Shown: positions 21,395 to 30,657, numbered from the stretch's first letter. The stretch: 64,000 nucleotides of DNA from Clavibacter nebraskensis NCPPB 2581 (GCF_000355695.1 NC_020891.1:1-64000); one strand, 5' to 3'. Notes: generated by a model from the sequence alone, not told the origin. Made by a program: numbers and translations.

Positions 21395-22788
21395 GACTCG
21401 ACCACCAATCGGGGCTGGTTGCGGACGGTGTCGGAGAGGCGGAGGAGCAGGGCCGCGATGATCCAGTTGGCCAGCAGCGAGGATCCGCCCGCCGCCATGA
21501 ACGGCGTCGTGAGACCCGTGAGCGGGATGACGCGGGTGACGCCGCCGATGACGATGAAGACCTGCAGCGCGATGACGAACGACAGCCCGATGCCGAGCAG
21601 CTTGCCGAAGTCGTCCTGCCCGGCGAAGCCGATGCGGAAGCCGCGCGAGACGAGCAGCAGGTAGAGGGCGAGGATCGCGAAGACGCCCGTGAGGCCGAGC
21701 TCCTCGCCGAGGCTCGCGAAGATGAAGTCGCTGTTGGCGAGCGGCGTGAGGTTGGGCATGCCCTCGCCGAGCCCGCGCCCGAAAAGGCCGCCGTCGGCCA
21801 TGCCGAACAGGCCCGTCACGAGCTGGTAGCTGCCGCCGTTGGCGTCGTAGACGGCCGGGTCGAACGGGCTGAGCCAGGCGTCGACGCGGCCGCCGACGTA
21901 GCCGAGCGTGCTCGCGCCGTACGCGCCGCCGAGGAACAGGACGAGGCCGAGGACGACCCAGCCGATGCGGCCCGTGCTCACGTACGTCATGACGATGAAG
22001 AGGCCGAAGTAGAGGAGCGAGGTGCCGAGGTCGCGCTGGAAGACGAGCACGCTCATCGACACGGCCCAGACCAGGAGGATCGGGCCGAGGTCGCGGACGC
22101 GCGGGAAGCGCATCCCCAGCACCTTGACGCCCACCATCGACAGGCTGTCGCGCGCGGTGACGAGGTAGCCGGCGAAGAAGACCGCCAGGCAGATCTTCGC
22201 GATCTCGCCGGGCTGGAACGAGAAGCCGCCGATGTGGATCCAGACGCGGGCGCCGTTGATGTTCTGGCCGATGACCGGGAGCATCGGCAGGAGCAGCAGG
22301 ATCAGGCCGACGAACATGGCGATGTAGCGGTAGCGCTGCAGCACGCGGTGGTTCTTCAGCAGCACGATGACCGCGAGCCCGCACACGATGGCGAGGCCCG
22401 ACCAGACGATCTGCCGCACGGCCACGCTGTCCCAGCCCGAGAGCCCGCCGGCGAGGTCGAGCCGGTATATGGCCGCGATCCCGAGGCCGTTGAGCACGGT
22501 CGCGATGGGGAGGATGAACGGATCCGCGTCGGGCGCGAGCCAGCGCAGCGCCACGTGCATGCCGAGCACGAGGACCGCGAGGCCGGTGGCGGGGATGAAG
22601 AAGCTCTGGTCGAACGCGCCGAGCACGCCGAGCTGCACGAGGTACAGGGCGCCGCCGTTGATGACGGAGGCCAGCACGACCAGCGCGAGCTCGAGGTCCC
22701 TGAGGCGTCGGGGCACGCGGATGCGCGGGATCCTGGGCGCGCGCTCGCGAGGGCGCGTCACGGCGTCAGCCACGCCGGCGCTACCCAC
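21391..22788 (-). CDS. rodA: SEDS-family peptidoglycan glycosyltransferase RodA/FtsW
   Basis: SEDS proteins polymerise lipid II into glycan strands during elongation or division. The 465-aa protein has a basic cytoplasmic N-terminus (1-30) and about ten hydrophobic segments, with the family stretches RDLGTSLLYFGLF and LGEELGLTGVFAIL. Actinobacterial members have longer N-termini than E. coli RodA, as here. The start is GTG at 22788, overlapping the pstP stop by 8 bp. Pairing with pbpA indicates the elongation (RodA) rather than the division (FtsW) role. Confidence 0.94.
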   Translation of the reverse strand: MGSAGVADAVTRPRERAPRIPRIRVPRRLRDLELALVVLASVINGGALYLVQLGVLGAFDQSFFIPATGLAVLVLGMHVALRWLAPDADPFILPIATVLNGLGIAAIYRLDLAGGLSGWDSVAVRQIVWSGLAIVCGLAVIVLLKNHRVLQRYRYIAMFVGLILLLLPMLPVIGQNINGARVWIHIGGFSFQPGEIAKICLAVFFAGYLVTARDSLSMVGVKVLGMRFPRVRDLGPILLVWAVSMSVLVFQRDLGTSLLYFGLFIVMTYVSTGRIGWVVLGLVLFLGGAYGASTLGYVGGRVDAWLSPFDPAVYDANGGSYQLVTGLFGMADGGLFGRGLGEGMPNLTPLANSDFIFASLGEELGLTGVFAILALYLLLVSRGFRIGFAGQDDFGKLLGIGLSFVIALQVFIVIGGVTRVIPLTGLTTPFMAAGGSSLLANWIIAALLLRLSDTVRNQPRLVVES

Positions 22789-24043
22789 GCGCGGCCTCCT
22801 GCAGCCGGTCGACGATCTCCTCGGCGCCCGCGAGCGAGTCGGCGTTGATGGTCTGCTCCACCTGCTGGCGGTAGAACGGCTGGAGGTCGTCGACCCTCAC
22901 CTCCGTGCGGGCGTAGACGTGCGAGAGCTCGATCGGGCCGATGGTCTGCTGCACGCCGTTGTAGACCGCGACCGTGCCCTCGGACTCGCCCACGTAGTAG
23001 CGCGACTGGGTCCAGCGGTAGCCGAGGACGCACGCGAGCACGAGGCCCGCGAGGATCAGCGCGACGCCGACCAGCCAGGTGACGCGGCGGCGGAGCGCGC
23101 GCCGCCTGTCCTCAGCGATGAGGGCCTCGAGGTACTGGTCCGACTCCGGCTCGAACTGGGCGTCGCGCGCGGCCGTGGTGGCGCGCAGCGGGTGCAGCAG
23201 GAGCGACGGGATGCGGACGGCGCGCTTCGCGGGCTCGTCGCCGAACGCGAGGGGCTGCGCCGCGGATCCGACCAGCACCGGCTCGGGCGCCGGGCGGGAG
23301 GCGGCCGTCTCGTCGCCCTCGTCGAGCACGTCGACGACCACGACCGTGACGTTGTCGGGGGCGCCGTGGTCGAGTGACTCCTTCACGAGCGCGTCGGCGA
23401 CGGTGTCGGGCGTGCCCGCGGTCGCGAGGATCTCGGTGATCCGCTCCTCGGACACGTAGCTGCTGAGGCCGTCCGAGCAGAGGAGCCAGCGGTCGCCCGT
23501 GTGCGTGTCGAGCACCTGCGTGTCGACCTCGGGCGCCGCGTCGACGTCGCCCAGCACGCGCATCAGCACGGAGCGGCGCGGGTGGACGAGCGCCTCCTCC
23601 GGCGTGATGCGCCCGCTGTCGACGAGCCGCTGGACGAAGGTGTGGTCGGCGGAGATCTGGCTGAGCTCGCCGCGGCGGAAGAGGTAGATGCGCGAGTCGC
23701 CGATGTGGGCGATGGCCACGTGACGGCCGACGCGGGCCAGCGCGCTGACGGTGGTGCCCATCCCGGTGAGCTCGGAGTGCTCGAACACGGTCTCGGCGAG
23801 GAGCTGGTTGGCGGCGACGAGGCCGGCCTGCAGCGCGAACTCGGCGTCGTGGGCTGACGCGTAGGGCTTGTCGGCCTCGATGATCCGCGTGAGGGCGACC
23901 GCGGAGGCGACGTCGCCGCCCGCGTGCCCGCCCATGCCGTCGGCGACGACGAAGAGGTCCCGCCCCGCGTAGCCCGAGTCCTGGTTGTTCGACCGGACCT
24001 TGCCCACGTGGGAGACGGCAGCGGCCTGCGTCACTGTCGCCAC
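22781..24043 (-). CDS. pstP: PP2C-type Ser/Thr phosphatase PstP
   Basis: PstP dephosphorylates PknA/PknB and their substrates. The PP2C domain (about 1-235) has the metal-binding motifs VVADGMGGHAGGD (D35), HIGDSR, CSDGLS and GAPDNVTVVVV. A linker of about 85 residues leads to one transmembrane helix (about 325-345) and an extracellular domain ending at residue 420. The start is GTG at 24043, 4 bp after the fhaB stop. Kinases and their phosphatase are thus encoded in one operon. Confidence 0.95.
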   Translation of the reverse strand: MATVTQAAAVSHVGKVRSNNQDSGYAGRDLFVVADGMGGHAGGDVASAVALTRIIEADKPYASAHDAEFALQAGLVAANQLLAETVFEHSELTGMGTTVSALARVGRHVAIAHIGDSRIYLFRRGELSQISADHTFVQRLVDSGRITPEEALVHPRRSVLMRVLGDVDAAPEVDTQVLDTHTGDRWLLCSDGLSSYVSEERITEILATAGTPDTVADALVKESLDHGAPDNVTVVVVDVLDEGDETAASRPAPEPVLVGSAAQPLAFGDEPAKRAVRIPSLLLHPLRATTAARDAQFEPESDQYLEALIAEDRRRALRRRVTWLVGVALILAGLVLACVLGYRWTQSRYYVGESEGTVAVYNGVQQTIGPIELSHVYARTEVRVDDLQPFYRQQVEQTINADSLAGAEEIVDRLQEAARG

Positions 24044-24047
24044 GCCG

Positions 24048-24620
24048 CTACCGCCTGAGCTCGAAGCTGGTCGCGCCGATGCGGATCGGCGTGTCGAGCG
24101 GCACCTGCGTCGGGACGCTCACGCGCTTGCCGTCGAGGAAGGTGCCGTTGGTCGAGTCGAGGTCCTGGATCATCCACTCGTCGTTCCAGAGCAGCAGGCG
24201 CGCGTGGTGGGTGGACGTGTAGTCGTCGCGGATCACGAGGCCCGACTCGCTCGAGCGGCCGATGGTGAGCGGCTCGGTGCCGAGCGGGATCTCCGTGCCG
24301 GCCTTGGCGCCCGAGGTGATGACGAGGTGGCGGGCGGTGGACGTGGTGGCCTTCGCGCGGGACGGGACGGCGCCGGAGTTGGCGCCGGACGGCATCGACG
24401 AGATGGGCGGCGGCTGGACGGCGGGCTGCGGGGACCGGGGTGGCGCGGCGTACGGGGACTGCGGGAACGGGTATCCGCCGGCCGAGCCCGTCTCCTCGCG
24501 CAGCTTCCGCACGCGCTGGCCGAAGAGGTCGGAGCGCAGCGCGTAGACGATGCCGAAGATGAACAGCCACAGCACCGCGAGGAACGCGAGACGGAGGACG
24601 AGGAGGGTCAGCTCGGTCAC
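24048..24620 (-). CDS. fhaB: FHA-domain protein FhaB (FipA-like)
   Basis: FHA domains bind phosphothreonine peptides, so this protein is a reader of PknA/PknB phosphorylation. The GTG at 24620 overlaps the fhaA stop. The 190-aa product has an N-terminal membrane helix (about 4-27) and a Pro-rich linker (about 48-75). Its C-terminal FHA domain has TIGRSSESGL, STHHARL and LDSTNGTFLDG, the expected pThr-binding residues (R, S, H, N). The layout matches mycobacterial Rv0019c. Confidence 0.93.
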   Translation of the reverse strand: MTELTLLVLRLAFLAVLWLFIFGIVYALRSDLFGQRVRKLREETGSAGGYPFPQSPYAAPPRSPQPAVQPPPISSMPSGANSGAVPSRAKATTSTARHLVITSGAKAGTEIPLGTEPLTIGRSSESGLVIRDDYTSTHHARLLLWNDEWMIQDLDSTNGTFLDGKRVSVPTQVPLDTPIRIGATSFELRR

Positions 24621-25348
24621 GACGCTCCCCAGAACCCGTCGTCGTGGCCCCGGCCCCGGGCATCGCGGCCGCCGCGCTCCTCGGTGGCCTGCGGCACGAC
24701 GCGGAAGGTGATGGTGGTGCGGCCGATGCGGACGACCGACTCGGGCGGGAGCGGCGCCTTCGTGACGGGCGCGCCGTTCAGCTCGGAGCCGTTCGTGGAG
24801 CCGAGGTCGCGGACCTGGGCGCGGGATCCGTCCCACGCGATCTCGACGTGGCGGCGGGACGTGCCCGGGTCGTCGACCGTGATGTCGGCGTCGCTGCCGC
24901 GGCCGACGACCGTGCGGCCCACGGGGAGCGGGTGGCGGGTGCCCGCGACGTCGACCACCGGGATCCACGTGACGCTGCCCTCGGCCGTGCGGCTGTCGAT
25001 CTCGAGCACGCCCTCGGAGATGGAGTCGTCCTCGCGGAAGCCGACCTGCACCACGCCGGCGAACTGGTAGCCCTGCGAGGAGGCGTGCTTCTCGACCGCC
25101 TGGCGCAGCTGGTCCGTGAGCGCGGTGCGGATGCCCGCCATGCGCTCGGCGTCGGGCCGGGAGACCCGGAGGGTGAAGGAGTTGGGCACGAGGATGAGGT
25201 CGCGGTCCACGACGGCGGCGTGGGTGTCGAGCTCGCGACGCAGCTGCGCGGCGATCTCCACGGGCTGCAGGCCGGACTTAAAGGTCTTCACGAAGGCGCC
25301 GTTGACGGCGCGCTCGAGGCCCTTCTCGAAGTTGTCCAGGATTCCCAC
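24617..25348 (-). CDS. fhaA: FHA-domain protein FhaA (DUF3662 + FHA)
   Basis: FhaA is a cytoplasmic phosphothreonine reader; in mycobacteria it binds phosphorylated MviN and regulates peptidoglycan synthesis. The 243-aa protein has an N-terminal DUF3662 domain (about 1-115), a short linker and a C-terminal FHA domain with VVGRGSDADI, TSRRHVEI and LGSTNGSELNG. The long disordered linker of Rv0020c is absent, making this a compact version. GTG start at 25348. It is the first gene of the seven-gene operon; the 175 bp to tRNA-Leu must hold the promoter. Confidence 0.93.
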   Translation of the reverse strand: MGILDNFEKGLERAVNGAFVKTFKSGLQPVEIAAQLRRELDTHAAVVDRDLILVPNSFTLRVSRPDAERMAGIRTALTDQLRQAVEKHASSQGYQFAGVVQVGFREDDSISEGVLEIDSRTAEGSVTWIPVVDVAGTRHPLPVGRTVVGRGSDADITVDDPGTSRRHVEIAWDGSRAQVRDLGSTNGSELNGAPVTKAPLPPESVVRIGRTTITFRVVPQATEERGGRDARGRGHDDGFWGAS

Positions 25349-25505
25349 GTGTGATCCGTCCTCGCGCGGTCCTTCCGCGGATGAATAGGGAGATCGTAGC
25401 CAACTCGCGAGGCGGCGCCCTGGACACCGGCCCCGCGGCGGGTGCGGATCGCCCTCGGGGAGGGGCGGACGGCGCCCGTGCGGCGCGGGATCGGCTCCGG
25501 GGCGT

Positions 25506-25511
25506 GATAAT
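25506..25511 (+). promoter_or_regulatory. Candidate -10 element for tRNA-Leu
   Basis: GATAAT lies 12 bp upstream of the mature tRNA 5' end, the right distance for a start a few nucleotides before the tRNA. No clear -35 is seen in the GC-rich upstream sequence. Confidence 0.45.
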
Positions 25512-25523
25512 GTCGTCCGGTTG

Positions 25524-25607
25524 GCGCGAGTGGCGGAATTGGTAGACGCGCACGGTTCAGGTCCGTGTGTCCGTGAGGACGTGGGGGTTCAAGTCCCCCC
25601 TCGCGCA
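25524..25607 (+). tRNA. tRNA-Leu (CAG)
   Basis: This class II tRNA of 84 nt has a perfect 7-bp acceptor stem (25524-25530 with 25600-25606). The anticodon CAG is at 25558-25560 in loop TTCAGGT, followed by a long variable arm. CCA is encoded at 25608-25610. Position next to fhaA is conserved in actinobacteria. Confidence 0.97.
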
Positions 25608-25619
25608 CCAGCAGAGCAG

Positions 25620-25646
25620 GAGGCCCCCGGATCATCCGGGGGCCTC
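25620..25646 (+). terminator. Terminator after tRNA-Leu
   Basis: An 11-bp perfect inverted repeat (25620-25630 with 25636-25646) with loop ATCAT begins 10 nt after the encoded CCA and is followed by TT. It separates the tRNA from the mprF-like operon. Confidence 0.75.
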
Positions 25647-25780
25647 TTCGCGTCTCCCGGGGATGAGGGCGGACGGGCGATCCCGGCCCAGCCGATCGGC
25701 GGACGGGCTCAGCCGATGGGCGGGCCGATCGGATCCCCCGGCGGACGCCCCGGCGCCCCTGCTCTCCGCACACTGGGGAC

Positions 25781-28027
25781 GTGACGCACCCGACGCTCGC
25801 CCGCCCCGCCCGACCGCTGCCCGTCGACCCCGCCGGTCGGCCGCCCTCCGGCCCCGTCGGCGCCGCGCGGCCCGGTGCCCGCGGTGCGCTCGTCGTCGTC
25901 GGCCGCGCCGTCGCCCGCCACCCGCTCGCGATCCTCGCCGTGCCCGCCGGGAGCGCGTGGATCGGGCTCATGGCCGGCCTCGGCGAGCTCGCGCACCCGG
26001 CCGCCACCGCGATCGGCGTCGCCGTCACCGTGCTGGTGCTGGCCTGGTCCGAGAGCCGCATCGGGATCCTCCGCACCGCCCTGGTCGCGGCCCTCGGGTC
26101 GCTGGCGCCCGTCGCGGTCGCCTCCCTGCTCCTCGCCGCGGGCGTCGCCGTCGGCGACCTCTACGCGCAGATCGACGCGGCCGACCGGCTGTGGGCGCCG
26201 TCCGTCGTGCTCGTGGCGGTGGCCGCCGCCGCCAGCCGGGGGCTCGCCCCCGCCCACCGCGACGGGCTCCGCGCGACCGTGCTCGCGGCCGTGCTCGCCG
26301 GTCTCCTCGCGGGCGGCCACGGCGTCGACCTGACGCGCGGCGTCGCCCTCCTCATCGGGCTCGGCCTCGGGCGGCTCGTCGTGCCGCTGTCCGCCCGCCC
26401 CGCCTGGCACGACGAGGCGGCGTCCCACGCCCGCGTCGTCGCCGCGACTGTCCTCGGCACCGTCACGCTCAGCTGGTGGATCGCCGCCGTCTCGGGCGAC
26501 GCGATCGGCGTCCTCGGCGCGATGGGGTCGCTCCTCGATCCCGGCCTCACGGTCGCCGTGCTGTGCGTCCTCATCGTCGCCGTCGCGCTGCTCCTCCGCG
26601 GGCGTCGTCTCGGCCTCGTGCTCGGGATCGCCGCGCTGCTGCTCGTCACCGGGCTGCTCGCCTGGTACGACACGGTGATCCCGCTGTCCGAGGACTGGTT
26701 CGCGTTCCCGATCGACTCCTGGATCGACCTCGAGCTGCCGCTGCTGGTGCTGACGACGTGGCTCCTGCCGGCGGCGGCGCTCGTCGTGCTCGTGGTGCGG
26801 CGGCGCTCGTTCGCCGCACGCGCGGTCGTCGACGGTCGGTCGGCCGGGCGCGACCGGGTGCTCGCGCAGCTGATGTGCTCGGACGCCGGATCCCTCGGCT
26901 TCATGGGCACGTGGTCGGGCAGCAGCCACTGGTTCGCCGGCGACGACGGCGACGAGTCCGCCCGCGGCGCCGTCGCGTACCGCGCCGCGCACGGGGTGGC
27001 GCTGACGGTGTCGGATCCGCTCGCCTCCGCCGGCGACGCGCCCGCGACGATCCGCGCCTTCGCCCGGCACTGCTCGGCGCGCGGCCTTGTGCCCGCCTTC
27101 TACAGCATCCACTCCCGGCACCTGCCGGTCTTCGCCGAGCTCGGCTGGAGCGTCACGCCGGTCGCGGAGGAGGCCGTGATCGACCTCGCGGGCTTCTCCA
27201 CGTCCGGCAAGCGCCGGCAGGACCTGCGCACGGCGACCAACCGCGCCGCCCGCGACGGCGTCGACGCGCTGTGGGGCACCTACCGCGGCCTGCCCGAGCC
27301 GCTCCGCCGCGCGGTCGGCGCGCTGAGCGGCGACTGGGCCGACGCGAAGGCGCTGCCCGAGATGGGCTTCACGCTCGGCGGCCTGCGCGAGCTCGACGAC
27401 CCCGAGGTGCGGATCCTGCTGGCCGTCGACGCGTCGGGCCGCGTGCACGGCGTCACCAGCTGGCTGCCCGTCTTCCGCGACGGTCAGGTGGTGGGCCGCA
27501 CGCTCGACGTCATGCGCCGCGGCGCCGACCCGATGCCCGGCGTGATGGAGTTCCTCATCGCCACCGCCGCGCGCGCGTTCCAGAAGGAGGGGCTCGAGAC
27601 GCTGAGCCTGTCCGGGACGCCGCTCGCGGGCGTCGGGGCGATGCGGCCCGCCGGCGCGGTCGACCGGGTCGTGGCGCGCCTGCTCGCGGCGACCGGCCGC
27701 GTGCTCGAGCCGTCCTACGGCTTCACGTCGCTGCTGCGCTTCAAGGCCAAGTTCGATCCGCGCTACGAGACGCTCTGGCTCGCCTGCCCGACGGCCGCGG
27801 ACCTCGCGCCGATCGGGCGCGCGCTGACGGCTGCGTACGTGCCGACCCTGCAGATCCGGCAGCTGGTGGGCGCGCTGCGGGCGGCGGGGGACGAGGCCCG
27901 CGACGGCCGCCGGGCGAGCCGGGCCGCCAGGCGCGCGGCGCGGGGCGCTAGCCTCGGCCACGCGGGGGACCGCGGCGCCGCGACCGGCGACGGCGGCGGA
28001 TCCACCGGCGGGAGGCGGCACGCGTGA
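25781..28027 (+). CDS. MprF-like phosphatidylglycerol lysyltransferase/flippase (DUF2156)
   Basis: MprF-type enzymes transfer an amino acid from aminoacyl-tRNA to phosphatidylglycerol and flip the product, lowering surface charge and raising resistance to cationic peptides. The 748-aa protein has about 10-12 hydrophobic segments in residues 35-350. A soluble C-terminal GNAT-like synthase domain (about 365-685) contains FMGTWSGSSHWF, GVALTVSDPL and YGFTSLLRFKAKFDPRYE, typical of the LPG synthase family. The last 50 residues are low complexity. The start is GTG at 25781. The stop overlaps the next start (GTGA), placing it in an operon with the two-component genes. The donor amino acid is unknown. 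Confidence 0.85.
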   Translation: MTHPTLARPARPLPVDPAGRPPSGPVGAARPGARGALVVVGRAVARHPLAILAVPAGSAWIGLMAGLGELAHPAATAIGVAVTVLVLAWSESRIGILRTALVAALGSLAPVAVASLLLAAGVAVGDLYAQIDAADRLWAPSVVLVAVAAAASRGLAPAHRDGLRATVLAAVLAGLLAGGHGVDLTRGVALLIGLGLGRLVVPLSARPAWHDEAASHARVVAATVLGTVTLSWWIAAVSGDAIGVLGAMGSLLDPGLTVAVLCVLIVAVALLLRGRRLGLVLGIAALLLVTGLLAWYDTVIPLSEDWFAFPIDSWIDLELPLLVLTTWLLPAAALVVLVVRRRSFAARAVVDGRSAGRDRVLAQLMCSDAGSLGFMGTWSGSSHWFAGDDGDESARGAVAYRAAHGVALTVSDPLASAGDAPATIRAFARHCSARGLVPAFYSIHSRHLPVFAELGWSVTPVAEEAVIDLAGFSTSGKRRQDLRTATNRAARDGVDALWGTYRGLPEPLRRAVGALSGDWADAKALPEMGFTLGGLRELDDPEVRILLAVDASGRVHGVTSWLPVFRDGQVVGRTLDVMRRGADPMPGVMEFLIATAARAFQKEGLETLSLSGTPLAGVGAMRPAGAVDRVVARLLAATGRVLEPSYGFTSLLRFKAKFDPRYETLWLACPTAADLAPIGRALTAAYVPTLQIRQLVGALRAAGDEARDGRRASRAARRAARGASLGHAGDRGAATGDGGGSTGGRRHA

Positions 28028-28705
28028 GCGACGGACCGGACGCGGGCGACGGCCCCTCCTCGGCGGGACCCGTCGTGAGCGTCGTGGTGGTCGACGACGA
28101 GTCGCTCGTGCGCTCCGGCGATGGTGCTCGGCGCCAGCCCGCGCATCGCCGTCCGCGCGGCCGTCTCGAGCGACACGGCCGTCGCGACCGTGCGGGAGCA
28201 CGCGCCCGACGTGGTGCTCCTCGACATCCGGATGCCCGCTCCCGACGGCCTCGCGATCCTCGCCGAGCTCATGGCCGAGCCCCGGCCGCCCGCCGTCGCG
28301 ATGCTCACCACCTTCGACACCGACGACCAGGTGCTCGAAGCCCTGCACCGCGGCGCGTCCGGCTTCCTCCTCAAGGACACGGATCCCGAGCAGCTCGCCC
28401 GCCACGTGCTGACGCTCGCGTCCGGCGGCATCGTGCTCGCGCCCGGCCTCCGTCCCGGCCGGCTCTTCCGCTCGCTGGCGGACGACGCGGAGCGGGCGCG
28501 CGTCGCCCGGCTCGGCGACCGTGAGACCACCGTGCTGAAGGCGCTCGCCCGCGGGCTGTCGAACGCGGAGATCGTGGCCGAGTGCGGGCTGACGCTCGGC
28601 ACGGTGAAGGAGACGGTGAGCTCGATCGTGCAGACGCTGGGCGTCGGCTCGCGGGTGGAGGCGGCCGTCGTCGCCGACCGCGCCGGGCTCGTGCCGCGGC
28701 GGTGA
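28024..28705 (+). pseudogene. LuxR/NarL-type response regulator, frameshifted in the receiver domain
   Basis: The frame starting at GTG 28024 encodes the beginning of a receiver domain with the acidic pocket (VSVVVVDDESLVRSG), then runs out of frame at about 28119. The rest continues in the next frame from 28121 (MVLGASPRIAV) to 28705, with the phospho-Asp motif LLDIRMP and K in LLKDT. The C-terminal LuxR helix-turn-helix is LSNAEIVAECGLTLGTVK. Family members read roughly SGLxMVL at the joint, so about 5 nt are missing. Translation from ATG 28121 would give a receiver without its metal-binding acids. It is either a true inactivation or an assembly error. Its partner kinase is intact. Confidence 0.8.
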
Positions 28706-28720
28706 TCCGGTGATCCGGTG

Positions 28721-29896
28721 ATGCGGCTGAAGGGGCGGGCGCTCGCGGCGGGCGGCGCTACCGCTGCCGGCCGGGACGCCGACGTCGACGTCGACGCCGC
28801 CGGCGGGGCGACCGCGGCGGACCGCGTGCGCGCCGTGCTCGTCGACCTGCTCGTGGCCGGGATCGCCGCGGCCCTGTCCTCCGGGTTCCTCTCCGCCGCC
28901 CAGACGTCGGGGGAGGTCGTCGCGGGGATCGTCGCCTGCCTCGGCCTCCTGCTCCGCCGCCGCTGGCCGTGGCTGAGCGTGCTGGCCGCGCTGCCGGCCT
29001 TCTCCGTCAGCGTCGCGTACGTCCCGCTCGTGATCGCCCTCTTCGACCTGGGCCTCTCGCGCGCACCGCGGTGGCAGGTCGCGGTGGCGGCCGGCGGATC
29101 CGTGGTCGCGTACATGGCGCCGCTCTGGCCTCCGGAGGACGTGCCGTTCCTGGTCGAGCCCCTCGTGGACGCGACCATCTACACCGTCGGACCCGCGCTC
29201 CTCGGGGCCTTCCTCCGCGAGCGGCGGACGGCGGCGGCGCAGCTGCGCGAGCTGCGGGAGGCGCAGACCCTCGGGCAGCGGCAGGCCGCCGAGGTCGCGC
29301 TCGCCCGGGAGCGCGCGGTGCTGGCGCGGGAGATGCACGACGTGGTCTCGCACCAGGTCAGCCTCATCGCGGTGCAGGCCGGCGCGATGCAGGTCGGCGC
29401 GACCGACGATCGATCCCGGGAGGTCGCGCGCACGATCCGCGGGCTCAGCACCGTGACGCTCGAGGAGCTGCGCGGCATGGTCGAGGTGCTCCGCGCGGCG
29501 GGCGGGGAGCGCCGGGAGCTCGCGCCGCAGCCGACGCTCCGGGACGTGCCGGCGCTCGTGGCGGCGAGCGGGATCCGCGCGACGACCGACATCGACCTCC
29601 CCGACGACCTGCCCGCGGCCGCCCAGCGCGCCGTCTACCGGACGGTGCAGGAGGGGCTCACCAACGCGCGGAAGCACGCGACCGGCGCGGCCGTGCGGAT
29701 CACCGGACGGCTGGACGCGGGCCACGTGGTGCTCGAGGTCGAGGCGGGCCGGGCGACGCTCCCGCCCCTGGACCTGCCGAGCGGACGCCACGGGCTCACA
29801 GGCCTGCGCGAGCGCGCCCAGCTGCTCGGCGGGAGCCTCACGGCCGAGACGCGCCCCGACGGGTCCCACCTGCTCCGGCTGCGCTTCCCGCTCTGA
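28721..29896 (+). CDS. Two-component sensor histidine kinase (HisKA_3/NarX-like)
   Basis: This kinase should phosphorylate the adjacent LuxR-type regulator. From ATG 28721 (a GTG directly before is possible) it is 391 aa, with four or five hydrophobic segments in residues 38-165 and a short coiled coil (170-200). The HisKA_3 dimerisation domain has phospho-His206 in REMHDVVSHQVSLIAVQAG, followed by an HATPase with QEGLTNARKHA and a G-box HGLTGLRERAQLLGG. There is no extracellular sensor domain, so it may sense within the membrane. Its location after an MprF-like gene suggests envelope-stress control. Confidence 0.88.
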   Translation: MRLKGRALAAGGATAAGRDADVDVDAAGGATAADRVRAVLVDLLVAGIAAALSSGFLSAAQTSGEVVAGIVACLGLLLRRRWPWLSVLAALPAFSVSVAYVPLVIALFDLGLSRAPRWQVAVAAGGSVVAYMAPLWPPEDVPFLVEPLVDATIYTVGPALLGAFLRERRTAAAQLRELREAQTLGQRQAAEVALARERAVLAREMHDVVSHQVSLIAVQAGAMQVGATDDRSREVARTIRGLSTVTLEELRGMVEVLRAAGGERRELAPQPTLRDVPALVAASGIRATTDIDLPDDLPAAAQRAVYRTVQEGLTNARKHATGAAVRITGRLDAGHVVLEVEAGRATLPPLDLPSGRHGLTGLRERAQLLGGSLTAETRPDGSHLLRLRFPL

Positions 29897-29934
29897 GGCG
29901 GGGCGGCGGGTCGGCGGGTGGACGCCCGCGCGGG

Positions 29935-30426
29935 TCAGCGGCCGGCCGCTGCGGAGGGGGCCGGAGCCGCCTCGGCGTCGGAGGCGGCCTCCGGGCCGGG
30001 CCAGATGGTCCAGCCGACCGCCCAGAGCGTGCAGATGCCGAGGAGGACGGTGAGGCGGGCGATCCAGTCCTCGAGCGCCTGGGTGCGCGCGGCGTCGCCG
30101 ACGAACGCGACGGCGGCGAGCAGCAGGGCGCAGGCGATCGCGTAGGCGGCCACCGTGAGGATCCACAGCCACCACTCGTGGCGCACCCTGGCGCGGCCGG
30201 ACCGGGTCGGGCGCACGGGCGCGGGGCCGCCGGCGAACCGGTGGGCGAAGCGCACGTCGCGCCAGCGCACCATGGAGTGGCCGAAGGCGACGGATCCGCC
30301 GAGGTAGGCGGCGGCGAGGCCGTGGGTCCAGTCGGCGGTCGCCCCGCCGCGGAGGTCGATGGTCACGGCGACGAGCAGCACGAGATCCACGACGGGCACG
30401 CACGCGAGGAGCACGGCGACGATCAC
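29935..30426 (-). CDS. Hypothetical four-helix membrane protein
   Basis: The 163-aa product (GTG start at 30426) has four hydrophobic segments (about 2-22, 35-50, 86-108 and 123-142) and a basic loop after the second. It ends in a Pro/Ala/Glu tail. The motif GHSMVRWRDVRFAHRF between helices 2 and 3 is distinctive, but I cannot assign a family. It converges on the histidine kinase with 38 bp between stops, and the rpmJ paralogue ends 91 bp upstream of its start. Confidence 0.7.
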   Translation of the reverse strand: MIVAVLLACVPVVDLVLLVAVTIDLRGGATADWTHGLAAAYLGGSVAFGHSMVRWRDVRFAHRFAGGPAPVRPTRSGRARVRHEWWLWILTVAAYAIACALLLAAVAFVGDAARTQALEDWIARLTVLLGICTLWAVGWTIWPGPEAASDAEAAPAPSAAAGR

Positions 30427-30517
30427 GCGCGGGCCCTCTCGTCGCTCGGCTGGTCTCCACCGTATCGACGCGGGACCCGGCGGCGACCCAGATGCGGGGC
30501 GCCGGCCGGGCGGCGGG

Positions 30518-30640
30518 TCAGCCCTGGCGGGCCTTCATGCGCGGGTTCTTCTTGTTGATGACGAAGACGCGGCCGCGGCGGCGCACGACCTGCGCGCCGG
30601 GGATCTTCTTCAGGGCCTTGATCGAGTTGCGCACCTTCAT
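30518..30640 (-). CDS. rpmJ: Ribosomal protein L36, cysteine-free paralogue
   Basis: The 40-aa product starts [19 protein letters not shown] and ends RMKARQG. It aligns with bL36 but lacks all cysteines of the zinc-ribbon form and is 3 residues longer. Such C-minus paralogues replace the zinc-containing L36 when zinc is scarce and are typically repressed by Zur. A perfect inverted repeat lies 18 bp upstream of the ATG, between this gene and the divergent COG0523-like gene. It is too short to be found by ordinary length cut-offs. Confidence 0.93.
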   Translation of the reverse strand: MKVRNSIKALKKIPGAQVVRRRGRVFVINKKNPRMKARQG

Positions 30641-30657
30641 GGGGATGGTCCTTTCAC

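Noticed and set aside
28121-28705. Treating the second half of the response regulator as an independent complete gene from ATG 28121
   Set aside because: It would lack the first beta-strand and the acidic pocket of the receiver domain, which are present just upstream in the other frame.
25709-30460. A frame of about 1,580 codons antisense to the mprF/two-component region
   Set aside because: Same composition artefact; low-complexity Arg/Ala/Gly product, no ribosome site, and it runs across four well-supported genes.
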